The notes beneath the pieces were generated by a model. It was not told where the DNA came from. It was given only the letters and a program-made list of their open reading frames with translations, and made no database searches. Source: Clostridia bacterium UC5.1-1D10 (GTDB lineage: Bacteria; Bacillota; Clostridia; Lachnospirales; Anaerotignaceae). Taken from it: 64,000 nt of DNA. Shown in pieces: positions 7,521 through 17,231 of this stretch. The DNA lies in contig BBZU01000001.1 of NCBI GenBank assembly GCA_001304995.1, positions 248,001 through 312,000 of the forward strand. Direction: 5' to 3'. The translations under genes and the position numbers were made by a program. The first letter of the stretch is position 1. Each line of letters opens with the position of its first letter.

Positions 7521-8887
7521 TTATGATTTCGCTGCAACCCGTCGTTTTGGTTTGGGGCCATGATGCTGCCAAGGACGCATGCGATAGAAGCAGAAAGACA
7601 TGGCTGCGGATAATGTCCAGCCAACAGGCCAGGACAGCCAAATGCCTGTGGAGTCCATGGAAAGCATCTTTACAAAGAAATATGCCAGTACCACACGAAG
7701 CACCAAGTCGGTGAATGTGGTGGTGGTGAAATAAGCGATGGAACTGGTTCCCCGCAGTACCCCGTCGCACATGGCTTTGACCATGACGACAAAATAGAAG
7801 GGAGATACAATCCGCAGGAACATCATGCCTGCATGGATGGCATTGGGGCTGCCGTTATCCAAAAACAGACCGATGGCATAACGCCCCAGAAACAGATAAA
7901 TCACCACAAAGGGCAGACATACCAGCGCACCCATGCGGAGGCTTTCTTTTAAGCCTTCTGTGATACGGCTTTCCTTATGGGCACCGATGTTCTGGGCTGT
8001 AAAGGAAGAAAGGCCGTTGGCAAGGGTGGACATACAGGTGACAGAGAAGGTATTCAGCTTGATGGCGGAAGAATATCCCGCAATGACAGCGGAGCCGAAG
8101 CTGTTAACCAAACTCTGGATGAACAGGTTCCCAACGGAAACGAAGCTCTGCTGCAAAATGCTGGGTACGGCAATGACGGAGATTTGCCCCAGCAGGTGGA
8201 AAGAAAACAGCGGGAACCGTTTTGTGGTAGGAATCTGTTTCAGACGATGGAGCAGGGCTGCCAGTGCCAGCAGGGAGGAAATGCCCTGTGCCGCGAAGGT
8301 TGCCCATGCCACACCTGCTACGCCCATATCAAAGACGATAACAAACAGTAAGTCCAGCAGGATATTGCCCACAGAGGAGCCAATGAGGAAATACAAAGGC
8401 GTTTTGGAATCCCCAAGAGCCGTGAAGATGCCTGTGCAGACGTTATACAGAAACAGGAACAGGAACCCGTATATGTAGATATTCAGATACAGGGCACCGT
8501 CGGTGAAGATGTTTTCCGGTGTCTGAAGCATCCGCAGCATATTCTGTCCCTGCCATACGCCGAATACCGTCAGAATCACGCTCATGACCAGACAGGTGAT
8601 GAATATGGTGCTGACGGCACATTTCAGATGGATGTATTGCCTGCCGCCGAAGAGTCTGGAAATGATAACGGCACAGCCGGCGCTGCTGCCGATGGCAATT
8701 GCCATAAAATCATGGTAATAGGATAGGATGCCCCAACGGCTGCCAGCGCGTCCTCCCCGATGAAACGTCCCGCAATGACGCTGTCGGCAATATTATACAT
8801 CTGCTGAAAAGCCACGCTGATAAGCATGGGAATGGAAAAACTCCACAGCAATTTGCGGATATTGCCTGTGGTCAAATCGGTTATCAT
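7521..8887 (-). CDS. MATE family multidrug/Na+ antiporter (frame interrupted once)
   Basis: A 12-helix MATE efflux protein of about 455 residues, N-terminus 'MITDLTTGNIRKLLWSFSIPMLISVAFQQMYNIADSVIAGRFIGEDALAAVGASYPITMI'-type (only the motif core matters: repeat-A signature). It closely resembles the neighbouring gene at 9084-10430. The frame breaks near 8705-8710: the neighbour reads ATTTTCATGG where this gene reads ATTTTATGG, so one base is missing. Because similar single-base breaks occur throughout the window, a sequencing error is likelier than a pseudogene. Substrate unknown. It has its own promoter (8938-8966, - strand). Confidence 0.85.
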
Positions 8888-8937
8888 AGATTTCCCCCTT
8901 TCGTAAAATGCATATTCCGATCACGTCCTTTTCTTTC

Positions 8938-8966
8938 ATTGTATACAAAAGTAGTGAGAAGGGCAA
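8938..8966 (-). promoter_or_regulatory. SigA-type promoter for the first MATE gene
   Basis: On the - strand, TTGCCC (8961-8966), a 17-bp spacer and TACAAT (8938-8943), about 50 bases upstream of the start codon. Confidence 0.6.
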
Positions 8967-9030
8967 GGGAAACAGACGGGGTACAGGAAAAAAGGCTTTT
9001 TCACTGCATGCAGAAGAAATTTATTCTCGT

Positions 9031-9070
9031 AAAAAAGGCTGGAATCCTTTTTGTTTGGAGGATTCCAGCC
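9031..9070 (-). terminator. Terminator of the second MATE gene
   Basis: On the - strand, GGCTGGAATCCT pairs with AGGATTCCAGCC, followed by T6. The stem wording (GCTGGAATCC) is the same as in the repeat family 1 terminators, without the rest of that element. Confidence 0.85.
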
Positions 9071-9083
9071 ATGTTTATTTTGA

Positions 9084-10430
9084 TTATAGAGTATCGTAAG
9101 AGCGTTTTTCCCATGGTTTTTTCTGGTAGAACAGATAGGAAAGCACGCAGGAGATGCTCCAGCCGAAAGGCCAGGACAGCCAGATGCCTGTGGAGCCCAG
9201 ACCAAACCCAATGGCAAAGACGAAAGCCAATACCACACGGAGCACAAGGTCTGTAAATGTGGTGGTCATGAAGTACAGCATGGCGCTGCCGCCGCGCAGC
9301 ACCCCGTCACACATGACTTTGGTGGATACCACAAAGTAGAACGGTGTGACGATCTTCAGGAACATGGCGCCGGCAGCAATGGCTTCGGCGCTTTCGCTTT
9401 TCATGAAAAGCCCCATGGCAGCTTCACTGAAGAAGAAGTATACCAGCACAAAGGGCAGGGATACCAGAATGCCCATTTTGGCACCGGCGCGGAAGCCTTC
9501 CTGTACACGGTCTTTTTTGCCTGCTCCCAGATTCTGAGCAGTGAAGGAAGAAAGGCCGTTGGAAAGGGTGGTCATGCAGGTAACGCCGAAGGTGTTCAGC
9601 TTGATGGCGCCGGAATAGCCCGCAATGACAGCGGAACCGTAGCTGTTGACCAGACCCTGTATGAACAGGTTCCCTACGGACACAAAGCACTGCTGCAAAA
9701 TGCTGGGCACTGCCACTTTTGTAACCTGACCCAGTACGGCAAAGGAAAAGAACTGATGGGCTTCGGTGGTCTGGAGTTTTCGCAGACGGAAAAACAGTGT
9801 GATGAGGGCAAGAACGCAGGCAATGCCCTGTGCCAGGAAGGTTGCCCATGCCACACCTGCTACGCCCATGTCAAAGGCAATGACGAAAAGCAAGTCCAGA
9901 GCGATATTCCCCAAAGAGGAGCCAATGAGGAAATACAAAGGCGTCCGGGAGTCCCCCAAAGCTGTAAAGATGCCTGTTCCTACGTTATACAAAAACAGGA
10001 ACAGAAACCCTAAGATGTAGATATGCAGATACAAAGAAGCGTCGGAAAAAATGTTTTCCGGTGTCTGCAAAAGCAGCAGCAGGTTATCATCCTGCCAGAT
10101 GCCAAAGAGGGAGAGCGCTAAACTCACTACAACACCGGCACAGCAGATGGTGCCAACGGCTGTTTTCAGCATGGCGTAATGCTTGCTGCCGAAAAGCTGG
10201 GATACAACGACGGTACAGCCGATGCTGCTGCCGATGGCAACGGCCATGAAAATCATGGTGATGGGGTAGGAAGCCCCAACGGCTGCCAGCGCCTGTTCCC
10301 CGATGAACCGCCCGGCAATGACACTGTCGGCAATGTTGTAAAATTGCTGGAAAGCCACGCTGATGAGCATGGGAATGGAAAAGGCCCAGAGCAGACGGCT
10401 GGTATTGCCCGTAGTCAGGTCTGTATTCAT
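9084..10430 (-). CDS. MATE family multidrug/Na+ antiporter
   Basis: An intact 448-residue MATE exporter with twelve predicted helices in two six-helix halves. Conserved pieces include 'PMLISVAFQQFYNIADSVIAGRFIGEQALAAVGASYP' in the first half (about residues 20-56) and 'NIALDLLFVIAFDMGVAGVAWATFLAQG' around residues 165-195. It is a clear paralogue of the gene downstream on the same strand, so a tandem duplication. MATE proteins export cationic drugs or metabolites using Na+ or H+; the substrate is not predictable here. AAAGGAG lies 8 bases before the ATG. Confidence 0.93.
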   Translation of the reverse strand: MNTDLTTGNTSRLLWAFSIPMLISVAFQQFYNIADSVIAGRFIGEQALAAVGASYPITMIFMAVAIGSSIGCTVVVSQLFGSKHYAMLKTAVGTICCAGVVVSLALSLFGIWQDDNLLLLLQTPENIFSDASLYLHIYILGFLFLFLYNVGTGIFTALGDSRTPLYFLIGSSLGNIALDLLFVIAFDMGVAGVAWATFLAQGIACVLALITLFFRLRKLQTTEAHQFFSFAVLGQVTKVAVPSILQQCFVSVGNLFIQGLVNSYGSAVIAGYSGAIKLNTFGVTCMTTLSNGLSSFTAQNLGAGKKDRVQEGFRAGAKMGILVSLPFVLVYFFFSEAAMGLFMKSESAEAIAAGAMFLKIVTPFYFVVSTKVMCDGVLRGGSAMLYFMTTTFTDLVLRVVLAFVFAIGFGLGSTGIWLSWPFGWSISCVLSYLFYQKKPWEKRSYDTL

Positions 10431-10575
10431 GAAAAAAACTCCTTTCTGATGAATTGGAATGGTGTTATTTCCCCGAAAAAGTATGTGAAAAACATATCAA
10501 AGTCAATATAATACTTTTTTTACAGAAAGAAAACAGTTTTGTGTTGCAGATTGTCAAAAAACTAGATTTTATACA

Positions 10576-10664
10576 TTTTTCAAGAACGCGGAAGGGCTTG
10601 GGAAAAAACGGCTTTATACTGCTGTCTATTCGTCAAAGGCCCCATGAAATGAGCCTTTGACGAC
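10576..10664. repeat. Dispersed repeat family 2, short (internally deleted) copy
   Basis: Starts CAAGAACGCGGAAGGGCTTG (10581-10600) and ends with GCTTTATACT...TCGTCAAAGGC and GCCTTTGACGA (10630-10663, an 11-bp stem). Both ends match the ends of the 277-bp element at 48241-48517 in inverted orientation, while about 190 bases of its interior are absent here. Confidence 0.6.
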
Positions 10665-10690
10665 AGGGTATCGACTTTTTCGATACCCTG
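10664..10690. other. Perfect 11-bp hairpin in the tdk upstream region
   Basis: CAGGGTATCGA-ctttt-TCGATACCCTG. There is no T-run after it, so it is not a standard terminator. The rest of 10431-10798 is AT-rich and holds no gene. Confidence 0.5.
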
Positions 10691-10798
10691 AAATAGCTTT
10701 GTGTTGTTTATTTTTTGTGAAAGTCCATTTTTTACCTCGCCACTTGGAAGGTTTTGTGATATGATAATCGGACAATAGAGGAAAAAGGAGGGTTTTGC

Positions 10799-11392
10799 GT
10801 GGCAAAACTGTATTTTCGATATGGCGCCATGGGCAGTTCCAAGTCTGCGCAGGCACTGATTACCAAGTTCAATTACGAGGAAAAGGACATGCAGGTATGG
10901 CTCATGAAGCCTGCGGTAGATACCAGAGATGGCGAAGGTGTGGTGAAAAGCCGCATCGGTCTGGAAGCCCCTGCCTATGTGGTGACAGCGGATGTGGATT
11001 TGTTTGCACTGTTCCAGAAAGGGGAACGGGAAAAACAGTTCTATGATGTCATCATCGCAGATGAAGCTCAGTTCTTCCAGCCGGAACAGATTGACCAGCT
11101 TCGGGACATTGTGGATACTTATAATGTACCTGTGTTCTGCTATGGTCTGCGGACAGACTTCCGCACAAAACTGTTCCCCGGCAGCGCCCGTCTGCTGGAA
11201 ATCGCGGACTCCATCACGGAACTGAAAACCGTTTGCAGCTGCGGCAGCAAAGCCATCGTCAATGCCAGACTGGATGGAGAAGGACATGTTATCACCGAAG
11301 GGGAACAGGTCATGCTGGGCGGCAACGAAAGCTATGAACCCATGTGTTATAAATGCTGGAAAAAAGCGCTGGAAAAGGAGACAGAAGCATGA
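10799..11392 (+). CDS. tdk: Thymidine kinase
   Basis: Phosphorylates thymidine with ATP to give dTMP (salvage). The 197-residue protein is a type II thymidine kinase: P-loop 'YGAMGSSKS' at residues 8-16, Walker-B-like 'DVIIADEAQFF', lid region 'CYGLRTDFRTKLFPGSARLLEIAD', and zinc-ribbon cysteines in 'TVCSCGSKA' and 'MCYKCW'. The start is GTG 10799, backed by AAAGGAGG seven bases upstream. The stop overlaps the next start (ATGA), so the two nucleotide-metabolism genes are translationally coupled. Confidence 0.95.
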   Translation: MAKLYFRYGAMGSSKSAQALITKFNYEEKDMQVWLMKPAVDTRDGEGVVKSRIGLEAPAYVVTADVDLFALFQKGEREKQFYDVIIADEAQFFQPEQIDQLRDIVDTYNVPVFCYGLRTDFRTKLFPGSARLLEIADSITELKTVCSCGSKAIVNARLDGEGHVITEGEQVMLGGNESYEPMCYKCWKKALEKETEA

Positions 11393-11958
11393 CACCGAGA
11401 GAATTCATTGATTTTCTGCATCTGGCAGAACGGCTCAAAGACAATACCCGTCATTCCACCACCAGTCAGGGACGTCCCGAAAGCGTGGCGGAACACAGCT
11501 GGCGTGTGGCGCTGATGGCAATGCTCCTTTCCGGAGAAGCGGAAGGCGTAGACCTGAATAAAGTGCTGCGGATGTGCGTCATTCACGATTTGGGAGAAGC
11601 CATCACCGGGGACATTCCTTCTTTCTGGAAAACAGAAGCGGATACGGCAAAAGAGGACAAAGAAGTCTTTGCCCTGGCGGAAAGCCTGCCGGAACCTGTC
11701 AGAAGCGAATGGAAAGAACTGTTTGCGGAAATGATAGAAATGAAAACGCCGGAAGCCCGTGTGTATAAGGCATTGGACAAGCTGGAGGCAGTTTTGCAGC
11801 ACAACGAAGCCCCTTTGTCCACATGGATTCCTTTGGAATATGAACTCAATCAGACTTACGGCATGGAAGAAGCCAAGGCATCCATTCCTTTCCTGGAAGC
11901 GGTGCGCAATCTGGCAGTGACAGACACCAAAGAAAAATTGCAGAAAGAATCAAAATAA
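11389..11958 (+). CDS. HD-domain 5'-deoxynucleotidase (YfbR/HDDC2 type)
   Basis: A 189-residue HD-superfamily phosphohydrolase. Metal-binding motifs are the His in 'RPESVAEHSWRVALMA' (near residue 36), 'CVIHDLGEAITGDIP' (HD near 64-65) and a later Asp in 'ALDKLEAVLQ'. This pattern fits the YfbR/HDDC2 group, which dephosphorylates deoxynucleoside monophosphates. Coupling to tdk by an ATGA overlap supports a role in dNMP balance. It could have a different nucleotide substrate. Confidence 0.85.
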   Translation: MTPREFIDFLHLAERLKDNTRHSTTSQGRPESVAEHSWRVALMAMLLSGEAEGVDLNKVLRMCVIHDLGEAITGDIPSFWKTEADTAKEDKEVFALAESLPEPVRSEWKELFAEMIEMKTPEARVYKALDKLEAVLQHNEAPLSTWIPLEYELNQTYGMEEAKASIPFLEAVRNLAVTDTKEKLQKESK

Positions 11959-11999
11959 TCAAAATAATCAATCGGGGAAAAGAGAAGGTGTAATAAGAA

Positions 12000-13334
12000 A
12001 TGGTTCGTTCACGAATGAGACTTTCCAATTTGCAGATCGTTGCCCTGGGATATTTTCTGGTGATCCTCACGGGGACGCTGCTTTTGATGCTGCCTATTGC
12101 CACCCAGGAGGGTCAGCCGCCTACATCGGTGCTGGATGCTCTTTTTACAGCGGTATCTGCTTCCTGTGTAACAGGGCTGGTGGTGGTGGATACAGGCACC
12201 CACTGGACAGTGTTTGGACAATTGGTTATTCTGGGACTGATACAGATCGGGGGACTTGGTTTTATGACCATCTCTCTGGGCTTTTTGCTGCTCATGCGAA
12301 AGCGTATCGGTCTGCGCCACCGGGAAGTGATGGTGGAAAGCATCAACTCCATGCAGCTTGGCGGCATTGTGCGGCTCACAAGAAAAATTTTGTATGGTAC
12401 CCTGCTCTTGGAAGGGCTGGGGGCATTGTTCCTTGCCATTCGATTTGTGCCGCAGTTTGGCTGGAAACAGGGGGCATACTTCAGTGTGTTCCACTCCATA
12501 TCCGCTTTTTGCAACGCGGGTTTTGACCTTTTTGGCAATTATAATTCCATTGTGGCTTATGCCGATGACGCACTGGTGAACTTCACCCTCATGGGGCTCA
12601 TCACCATGGGCGGTCTGGGCTTTTTGGTCTGGGAAGATCTGTGGCAGAAGAAATGGTCTTTCCATCATCTGCGCCTCCAGACAAAGATTGTACTGAGTAC
12701 ATCCTTTGCCCTGACTGTTGGCGGCGGTTTTTTACTGCTGCTTTTGGAGCGGAACAATCTGAATGTGGATATGAGCAACAGCGAAAGACTGCTGACTGCC
12801 TTTTTTCAGTCCTGTACCGCCAGAACGGCAGGCTTTAACAGCGTCGATCCCGGCGCCATGACCAGCGGCAGCAAAATGCTCATGATGCTCCTTATGTTCA
12901 TCGGCGGCAGCCCCGGCTCCACTGCCGGCGGTATCAAGACCACAACACTTATGGTCATTCTTATGTATACACTGGCTGGGGTACGTCATGCCCGCAGTGC
13001 CAATATTTTTGGCAGACGGCTGGAAGAAGACGCATTGCATAAAGCCATTTATGTATTTTTTGTCAATTTGATTTTTGTGATCCTTGGTACCATTGCCATT
13101 TGCAGTGTGCAGAATCTGGAACTGACGGATGTGCTTTTTGAAGCATTCTCCGCCATGGGTACCGTAGGCATTTCCACAGGCATCACCAGAGAACTGGAGG
13201 TATTCTCCCGTTTGATTATTATTTTCCTGATGTACTGCGGCAGGGTGGGCAGCATTTCCTTTGCCGTAGCCCTTATGGAACGGAAAGCGGCGCCGCCTGT
13301 GACCATGCCCTTGGAAAAGATCACCATTGGATAA
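12000..13334 (+). CDS. ktrB: Potassium uptake protein KtrB/TrkH, ion-conducting subunit
   Basis: KtrB is the membrane pore of a Na+-dependent K+ uptake system gated by a KtrA ring. The 444-residue protein shows the four pore-loop motifs of the family: 'SASCVTGLVV' (near residue 57), 'SISAFCNAGFDLF' (near 167), 'TARTAGFNSVD' (near 280) and 'SAMGTVGISTG' (near 386), each around a conserved selectivity-filter glycine. The lack of extra N-terminal helices favours KtrB over TrkH. ktrA follows after 25 bases, giving a full KtrAB system. Confidence 0.93.
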   Translation: MVRSRMRLSNLQIVALGYFLVILTGTLLLMLPIATQEGQPPTSVLDALFTAVSASCVTGLVVVDTGTHWTVFGQLVILGLIQIGGLGFMTISLGFLLLMRKRIGLRHREVMVESINSMQLGGIVRLTRKILYGTLLLEGLGALFLAIRFVPQFGWKQGAYFSVFHSISAFCNAGFDLFGNYNSIVAYADDALVNFTLMGLITMGGLGFLVWEDLWQKKWSFHHLRLQTKIVLSTSFALTVGGGFLLLLLERNNLNVDMSNSERLLTAFFQSCTARTAGFNSVDPGAMTSGSKMLMMLLMFIGGSPGSTAGGIKTTTLMVILMYTLAGVRHARSANIFGRRLEEDALHKAIYVFFVNLIFVILGTIAICSVQNLELTDVLFEAFSAMGTVGISTGITRELEVFSRLIIIFLMYCGRVGSISFAVALMERKAAPPVTMPLEKITIG

Positions 13335-13359
13335 TTTAGACATGTAACAGGAGGAAGTT

Positions 13360-14010
13360 ATGGAAATGAAATCCTTTTTGATTATTGGTATGGGCTCTTT
13401 TGGCCATCATCTGTGCCGCTCTCTGGCAGAAAACGAATGTGAGATCATGGTAGTGGATAAGGACTCGGAAGCAGTGGAAGATGTTCTGCCCCTTGGCGTC
13501 AGCGGACGTGTAGGGGACTGCACCAATATTGATGTGCTGCGCTCTTTCAGCATCGACCTGTTCGACGCCTGCTTTGTCTGCATGGGTACAAACTTCAAAA
13601 ACAGTTTGCAGATCGCAAGCTTCCTAAAGGAACTGGGCGCGAAAAAGGTTTATGCTAAGGCTGACGAAGATATTCAGGCAAAATTCCTGAAAAGAAACGG
13701 CGCTGACGTTGTCATTTATCCTGAGAAAAACGTGGCAGAACAGATTGCCATTGCTGCAAGCTCTGATAATATTTTCGACTGCATCCCCTTTGTGGAGGAT
13801 TATTACATTGCGGAAATCCGCCCCATGGAACGCTGGCTGGGCAGAACCGTTTTGGATGTAAACTTCCGTGCCCGGTATAATCTGAATATCGTGGCGGTGA
13901 AGCAGGGCGAAGGCGTGATTCCCATTCCCGGCCCTAACTACGTATTCAATGAAGACGAACATATCATGGTGCTGGGACACATCAACGACATCCGCCGGGT
14001 GGCTTACTGA
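13360..14010 (+). CDS. ktrA: Potassium uptake regulatory subunit KtrA (RCK/TrkA)
   Basis: The cytosolic octameric ring protein that gates KtrB. The 216-residue protein has an N-terminal Rossmann RCK_N domain ('IIGMGSFGHHLCRSLAE', glycines near residues 8-13, and acidic 'VVDKDSE' near 32-38), binding ATP/ADP or NAD(H). The C-terminal RCK_C domain covers about 135-216. In Firmicutes RCK_C of KtrA is a cyclic-di-AMP receptor that shuts K+ import; that link is family knowledge, not visible in the sequence. AGGAGG precedes ATG 13360. Confidence 0.93.
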   Translation: MEMKSFLIIGMGSFGHHLCRSLAENECEIMVVDKDSEAVEDVLPLGVSGRVGDCTNIDVLRSFSIDLFDACFVCMGTNFKNSLQIASFLKELGAKKVYAKADEDIQAKFLKRNGADVVIYPEKNVAEQIAIAASSDNIFDCIPFVEDYYIAEIRPMERWLGRTVLDVNFRARYNLNIVAVKQGEGVIPIPGPNYVFNEDEHIMVLGHINDIRRVAY

Positions 14011-14011
14011 T

Positions 14012-14455
14012 ATGGAACTGCGGCAGATCGTTACAGGAAAAACGGATTTCATGGATCTGCTCCTGCTGGGAGATGAGCAGGAGGATATGGTCATGAAATA
14101 TCTGGAAAGAGGAGAAATGGCAGTCCTTTTCGATGGGGAAGATACCATTGCTGTTTCTGTTGTGACAAAAGAAGAGGAAGGACTGTGGGAACTGAAAAAC
14201 ATCGCCGTCCTGCCTTCTTTTCAGGGCAAAGGATATGGAAAACAGCTGGTAGGGTTCTGGCAAGAAAAACTGCAAGGGAAGGGCATTTTGCAGGTAGGTA
14301 CAGGAGAAACGCCCAAAACCATGGGGTTTTACATGGCCTGCGGCTTCCAATTCTCCCATAGAATCACGGATTTTTTCGTTCATCATTATGACCATCCCAT
14401 TGTGGAGGATGGCATACTGCTCAAAGATATGGTCTATTTTTCATATAAACTGTAA
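14012..14455 (+). CDS. GNAT family N-acetyltransferase
   Basis: A 147-residue GNAT protein beginning one base after the ktrA stop, so co-transcribed. The acetyl-CoA binding motif is 'NIAVLPSFQGKGYGKQLVGFW' (R/QxxGxG/A near residues 71-78), and 'TMGFYMACGF' is the typical C-terminal motif. The substrate is unknown. ATG 14012 was chosen because it follows the ktrA stop, whereas the in-frame upstream ATG lies deep inside ktrA. A terminator follows. Confidence 0.87.
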   Translation: MELRQIVTGKTDFMDLLLLGDEQEDMVMKYLERGEMAVLFDGEDTIAVSVVTKEEEGLWELKNIAVLPSFQGKGYGKQLVGFWQEKLQGKGILQVGTGETPKTMGFYMACGFQFSHRITDFFVHHYDHPIVEDGILLKDMVYFSYKL

Positions 14456-14497
14456 AAAGTATGGGAAAGAAGTTACAATTTCCTTAAAGTTTTGTAA

Positions 14498-14544
14498 AGC
14501 CTTCGGTTTTCGGGCATTTTATGCTTGCGCCGAAGGCTGTTTTT
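14498..14544 (+). terminator. Rho-independent terminator
   Basis: AGCCTTCGG pairs with CCGAAGGCT, followed by a T-rich tail. A TATAAT at 14554-14559 immediately after it may be the secA -10 element, though no good -35 is seen. Confidence 0.75.
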
Positions 14545-14635
14545 CTGCTAAACTATAATAATGTAAAAGTATGCCTATGAGAAAGCATGGATTTCCACGG
14601 GACATACAGGAAAAAGAAAAAATGAGGTGAACCAA

Positions 14636-17216
14636 ATGGGTTTATTGGAAAAAATATTCGGGAATTACAGTGAAAAAGAAATCAAGAAAATCAAACCGAT
14701 CGTAAGCAAAATCGAAGCACTGGGCCCTGAATACGAAAAACTCTCTGATGAAGAACTCAGAGGCAAAACACAGGAATTCAAAGACCGTCTGGCAAAAGGC
14801 GAAACTTTGGACGATATTCTGCCGGAAGCATACGCAGTTGTAAGAGAAGCGGCTTCCCGTCCCCATGTACTGAACATGCGTCATTTCCCCGTACAGCTCA
14901 TGGGCGGTATCGTTATGCACCAGGGACGTATTGCCGAAATGCGTACTGGTGAAGGTAAAACACTGGTGGCTACCCTGCCTGCGTATCTGAACGCACTGGA
15001 AGGCAAGGGCGTACACGTTGTTACTGTCAATGACTATCTGGCACAGCGTGACAGCGAATGGATGGGCGAAGTATTCCGTTTCCTGGGTCTGACTGTTGGC
15101 TGTATCCTCAACAGCATGGACAACAACGAACGTCGTGAAGCGTATGCCTGCGACATCACATATGGCACCAACAATGAATTCGGTTTCGACTACCTCCGTG
15201 ACAACATGGTAGTCCGCAAAGAAAGCATGGTACAGCGTGACCTGCACTTTGCCATCATCGACGAAGTGGACTCCGTCCTCATCGACGAAGCCAGAACACC
15301 ACTGATCATTTCCGGCAGCGGCTCTAAGTCCACAGACCTGTACCGCGTAGCCGATCTGTTTGTAAAACAGCTGAAAAAAGGCCGCATCTTGAACGAAGAA
15401 GAAGCTATGAACCCTCTGATGAAAGAAGAATTGCAGGAAGAAGGGGACTTTGTTCTGGATGAAAAGGCAAAAAGCGTTGTGCTGACACAGGAAGGTATCG
15501 CAAAGGCAGAAAAATTCTTCAACGTGGATAACCTGTCTGACCCTGAAAACCTGGAATTACAGCACCACATCAACAACGCCCTGAAAGCAAATTACAACAT
15601 GCATCTGGACAAAGACTATGTGGTTCATGAAGGGGAAATCGTTATCGTCGACGAATTCACCGGTCGTATGATGCCCGGCAGACGTTACTCCGACGGTCTG
15701 CATCAGGCAATCGAAGCAAAAGAAAATGTACAGGTACGCCGGGAAAGCAAAACACTGGCTACCATCACATTCCAGAACTACTTCAACAAATACAACAAAA
15801 AATGCGGTATGACTGGTACAGCCAAAACAGAAGAAGACGAATTCCGTAACATCTACGGTATGGACGTTGTGGAAATCCCCACAAACAGACCTGTTGCCAG
15901 AAAAGACTTGCAGGACGTTGTTTACCGCACAGAAGCAGGCAAATTCCGTGCCGTTGTTCGTGACATCGCAGAAGCCCACGCAAAAGGTCAGCCTGTACTG
16001 GTAGGTACTGTTACCATTGATAAATCCGAAGAACTGAGCAAACTGTTGAAATGGGAAGGCATCCCTCATCAGGTGCTGAACGCGAAATACCACGCAAAAG
16101 AAGCGGAAATCGTTGCGCTGGCTGGTCAGATGAACGCTGTTACCATCGCAACAAACATGGCTGGTCGTGGTACCGACATCAAGCTGGGTGAAGGCGTTGC
16201 GGAACTGGGCGGTCTGAAGATCATCGGTACAGAACGTCATGAATCCAGACGTATCGATAACCAGCTCCGTGGTCGTGCCGGCCGTCAGGGTGACCCCGGT
16301 GAATCCAGATTCTATATCTCTCTGGAAGACGACCTCATGCGTCTGTTCGGCTCCGAAAAGACCATGAAACTGGTTGACGCCATGGGCATGAGTGAAGATG
16401 AACCCATCGAAGCAGGCATGCTGACAAAAGCCATCGAAAACGCCCAGAAGAAAGTAGAAGGCAATAACTTTGCCGTTCGTAAACATCTGCTGGAATACGA
16501 CCAGGTTATGAACGAACAGCGTGAAGTTATCTACGGCGAAAGAAAACGTGTACTCTACGGCGAAAACCTCCGTGACAGCATCATGGGCATGATTTCCCAG
16601 ACCATCGACCGCATCATTGACGCGCACATCAGCGACGAACAGATGCCCGAAGAATGGGATATGAACGCTCTGAGCGAATCTTTCTCTGCCATCATCCCTG
16701 TGGGCAGAATCAACATCAAAGAAGACGCTCTGGAAAAAATGACAAAAGATAAGCTGAAAAGAAAACCTGAAAAAACTGGGTGTTCAGCTTTATGAAATGA
16801 AAGAAAAAGAAATCGGCGACGAAGAAAGAATGCGTGAACTGGAACGCGTAGTAATGCTTCGTGTCATTGACCAGAAATGGATGGATCATATCGACGATAT
16901 GGACCAGATGCGTCAGGGCATCGGGCTCCACGCTTACGCGCAGAGAGACCCTCTGATCGAATATAAATTTGCCGCTTATGACATGTTCGAGGAAATGAGC
17001 AACCACATTCAGGAAGATACCCTGAAGATCCTCTACCGTGTTCGCATCGAAACCGAAGCAAAACGGGAAGAAGTGCAGAAACCCATGTTCACCAACAAGG
17101 ACGATTCCGCTGTAAAACAGCCCAAGAAACGTGCCGAAGATAAAGTTGGCAGAAACGATCCCTGCCCTTGCGGCAGCGGCAAGAAATACAAACAGTGCTG
17201 CGGCAGAAACGCTTAA
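14636..17216 (+). CDS. secA: Preprotein translocase ATPase SecA (frame interrupted once)
   Basis: SecA drives Sec-dependent protein export through SecYEG. The reconstructed protein is about 860 residues: NBD1 with 'RTGEGKT' (Walker A, near residue 105) and 'DEVDS' (DEAD), preprotein cross-linking domain, NBD2 ('[12 protein letters not shown]'), helical scaffold and C-terminal zinc SEC-C tail '[18 protein letters not shown]'. The frame breaks at 16757-16760, where AAAA replaces an expected AAA; removing one A restores '[20 protein letters not shown]'. SecA is essential, so this is almost certainly a sequencing error. ATG 14636 follows GAGGTGA by 5 bases. Confidence 0.95.
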
Positions 17217-17231
17217 AAAGCAGGTGAAACC

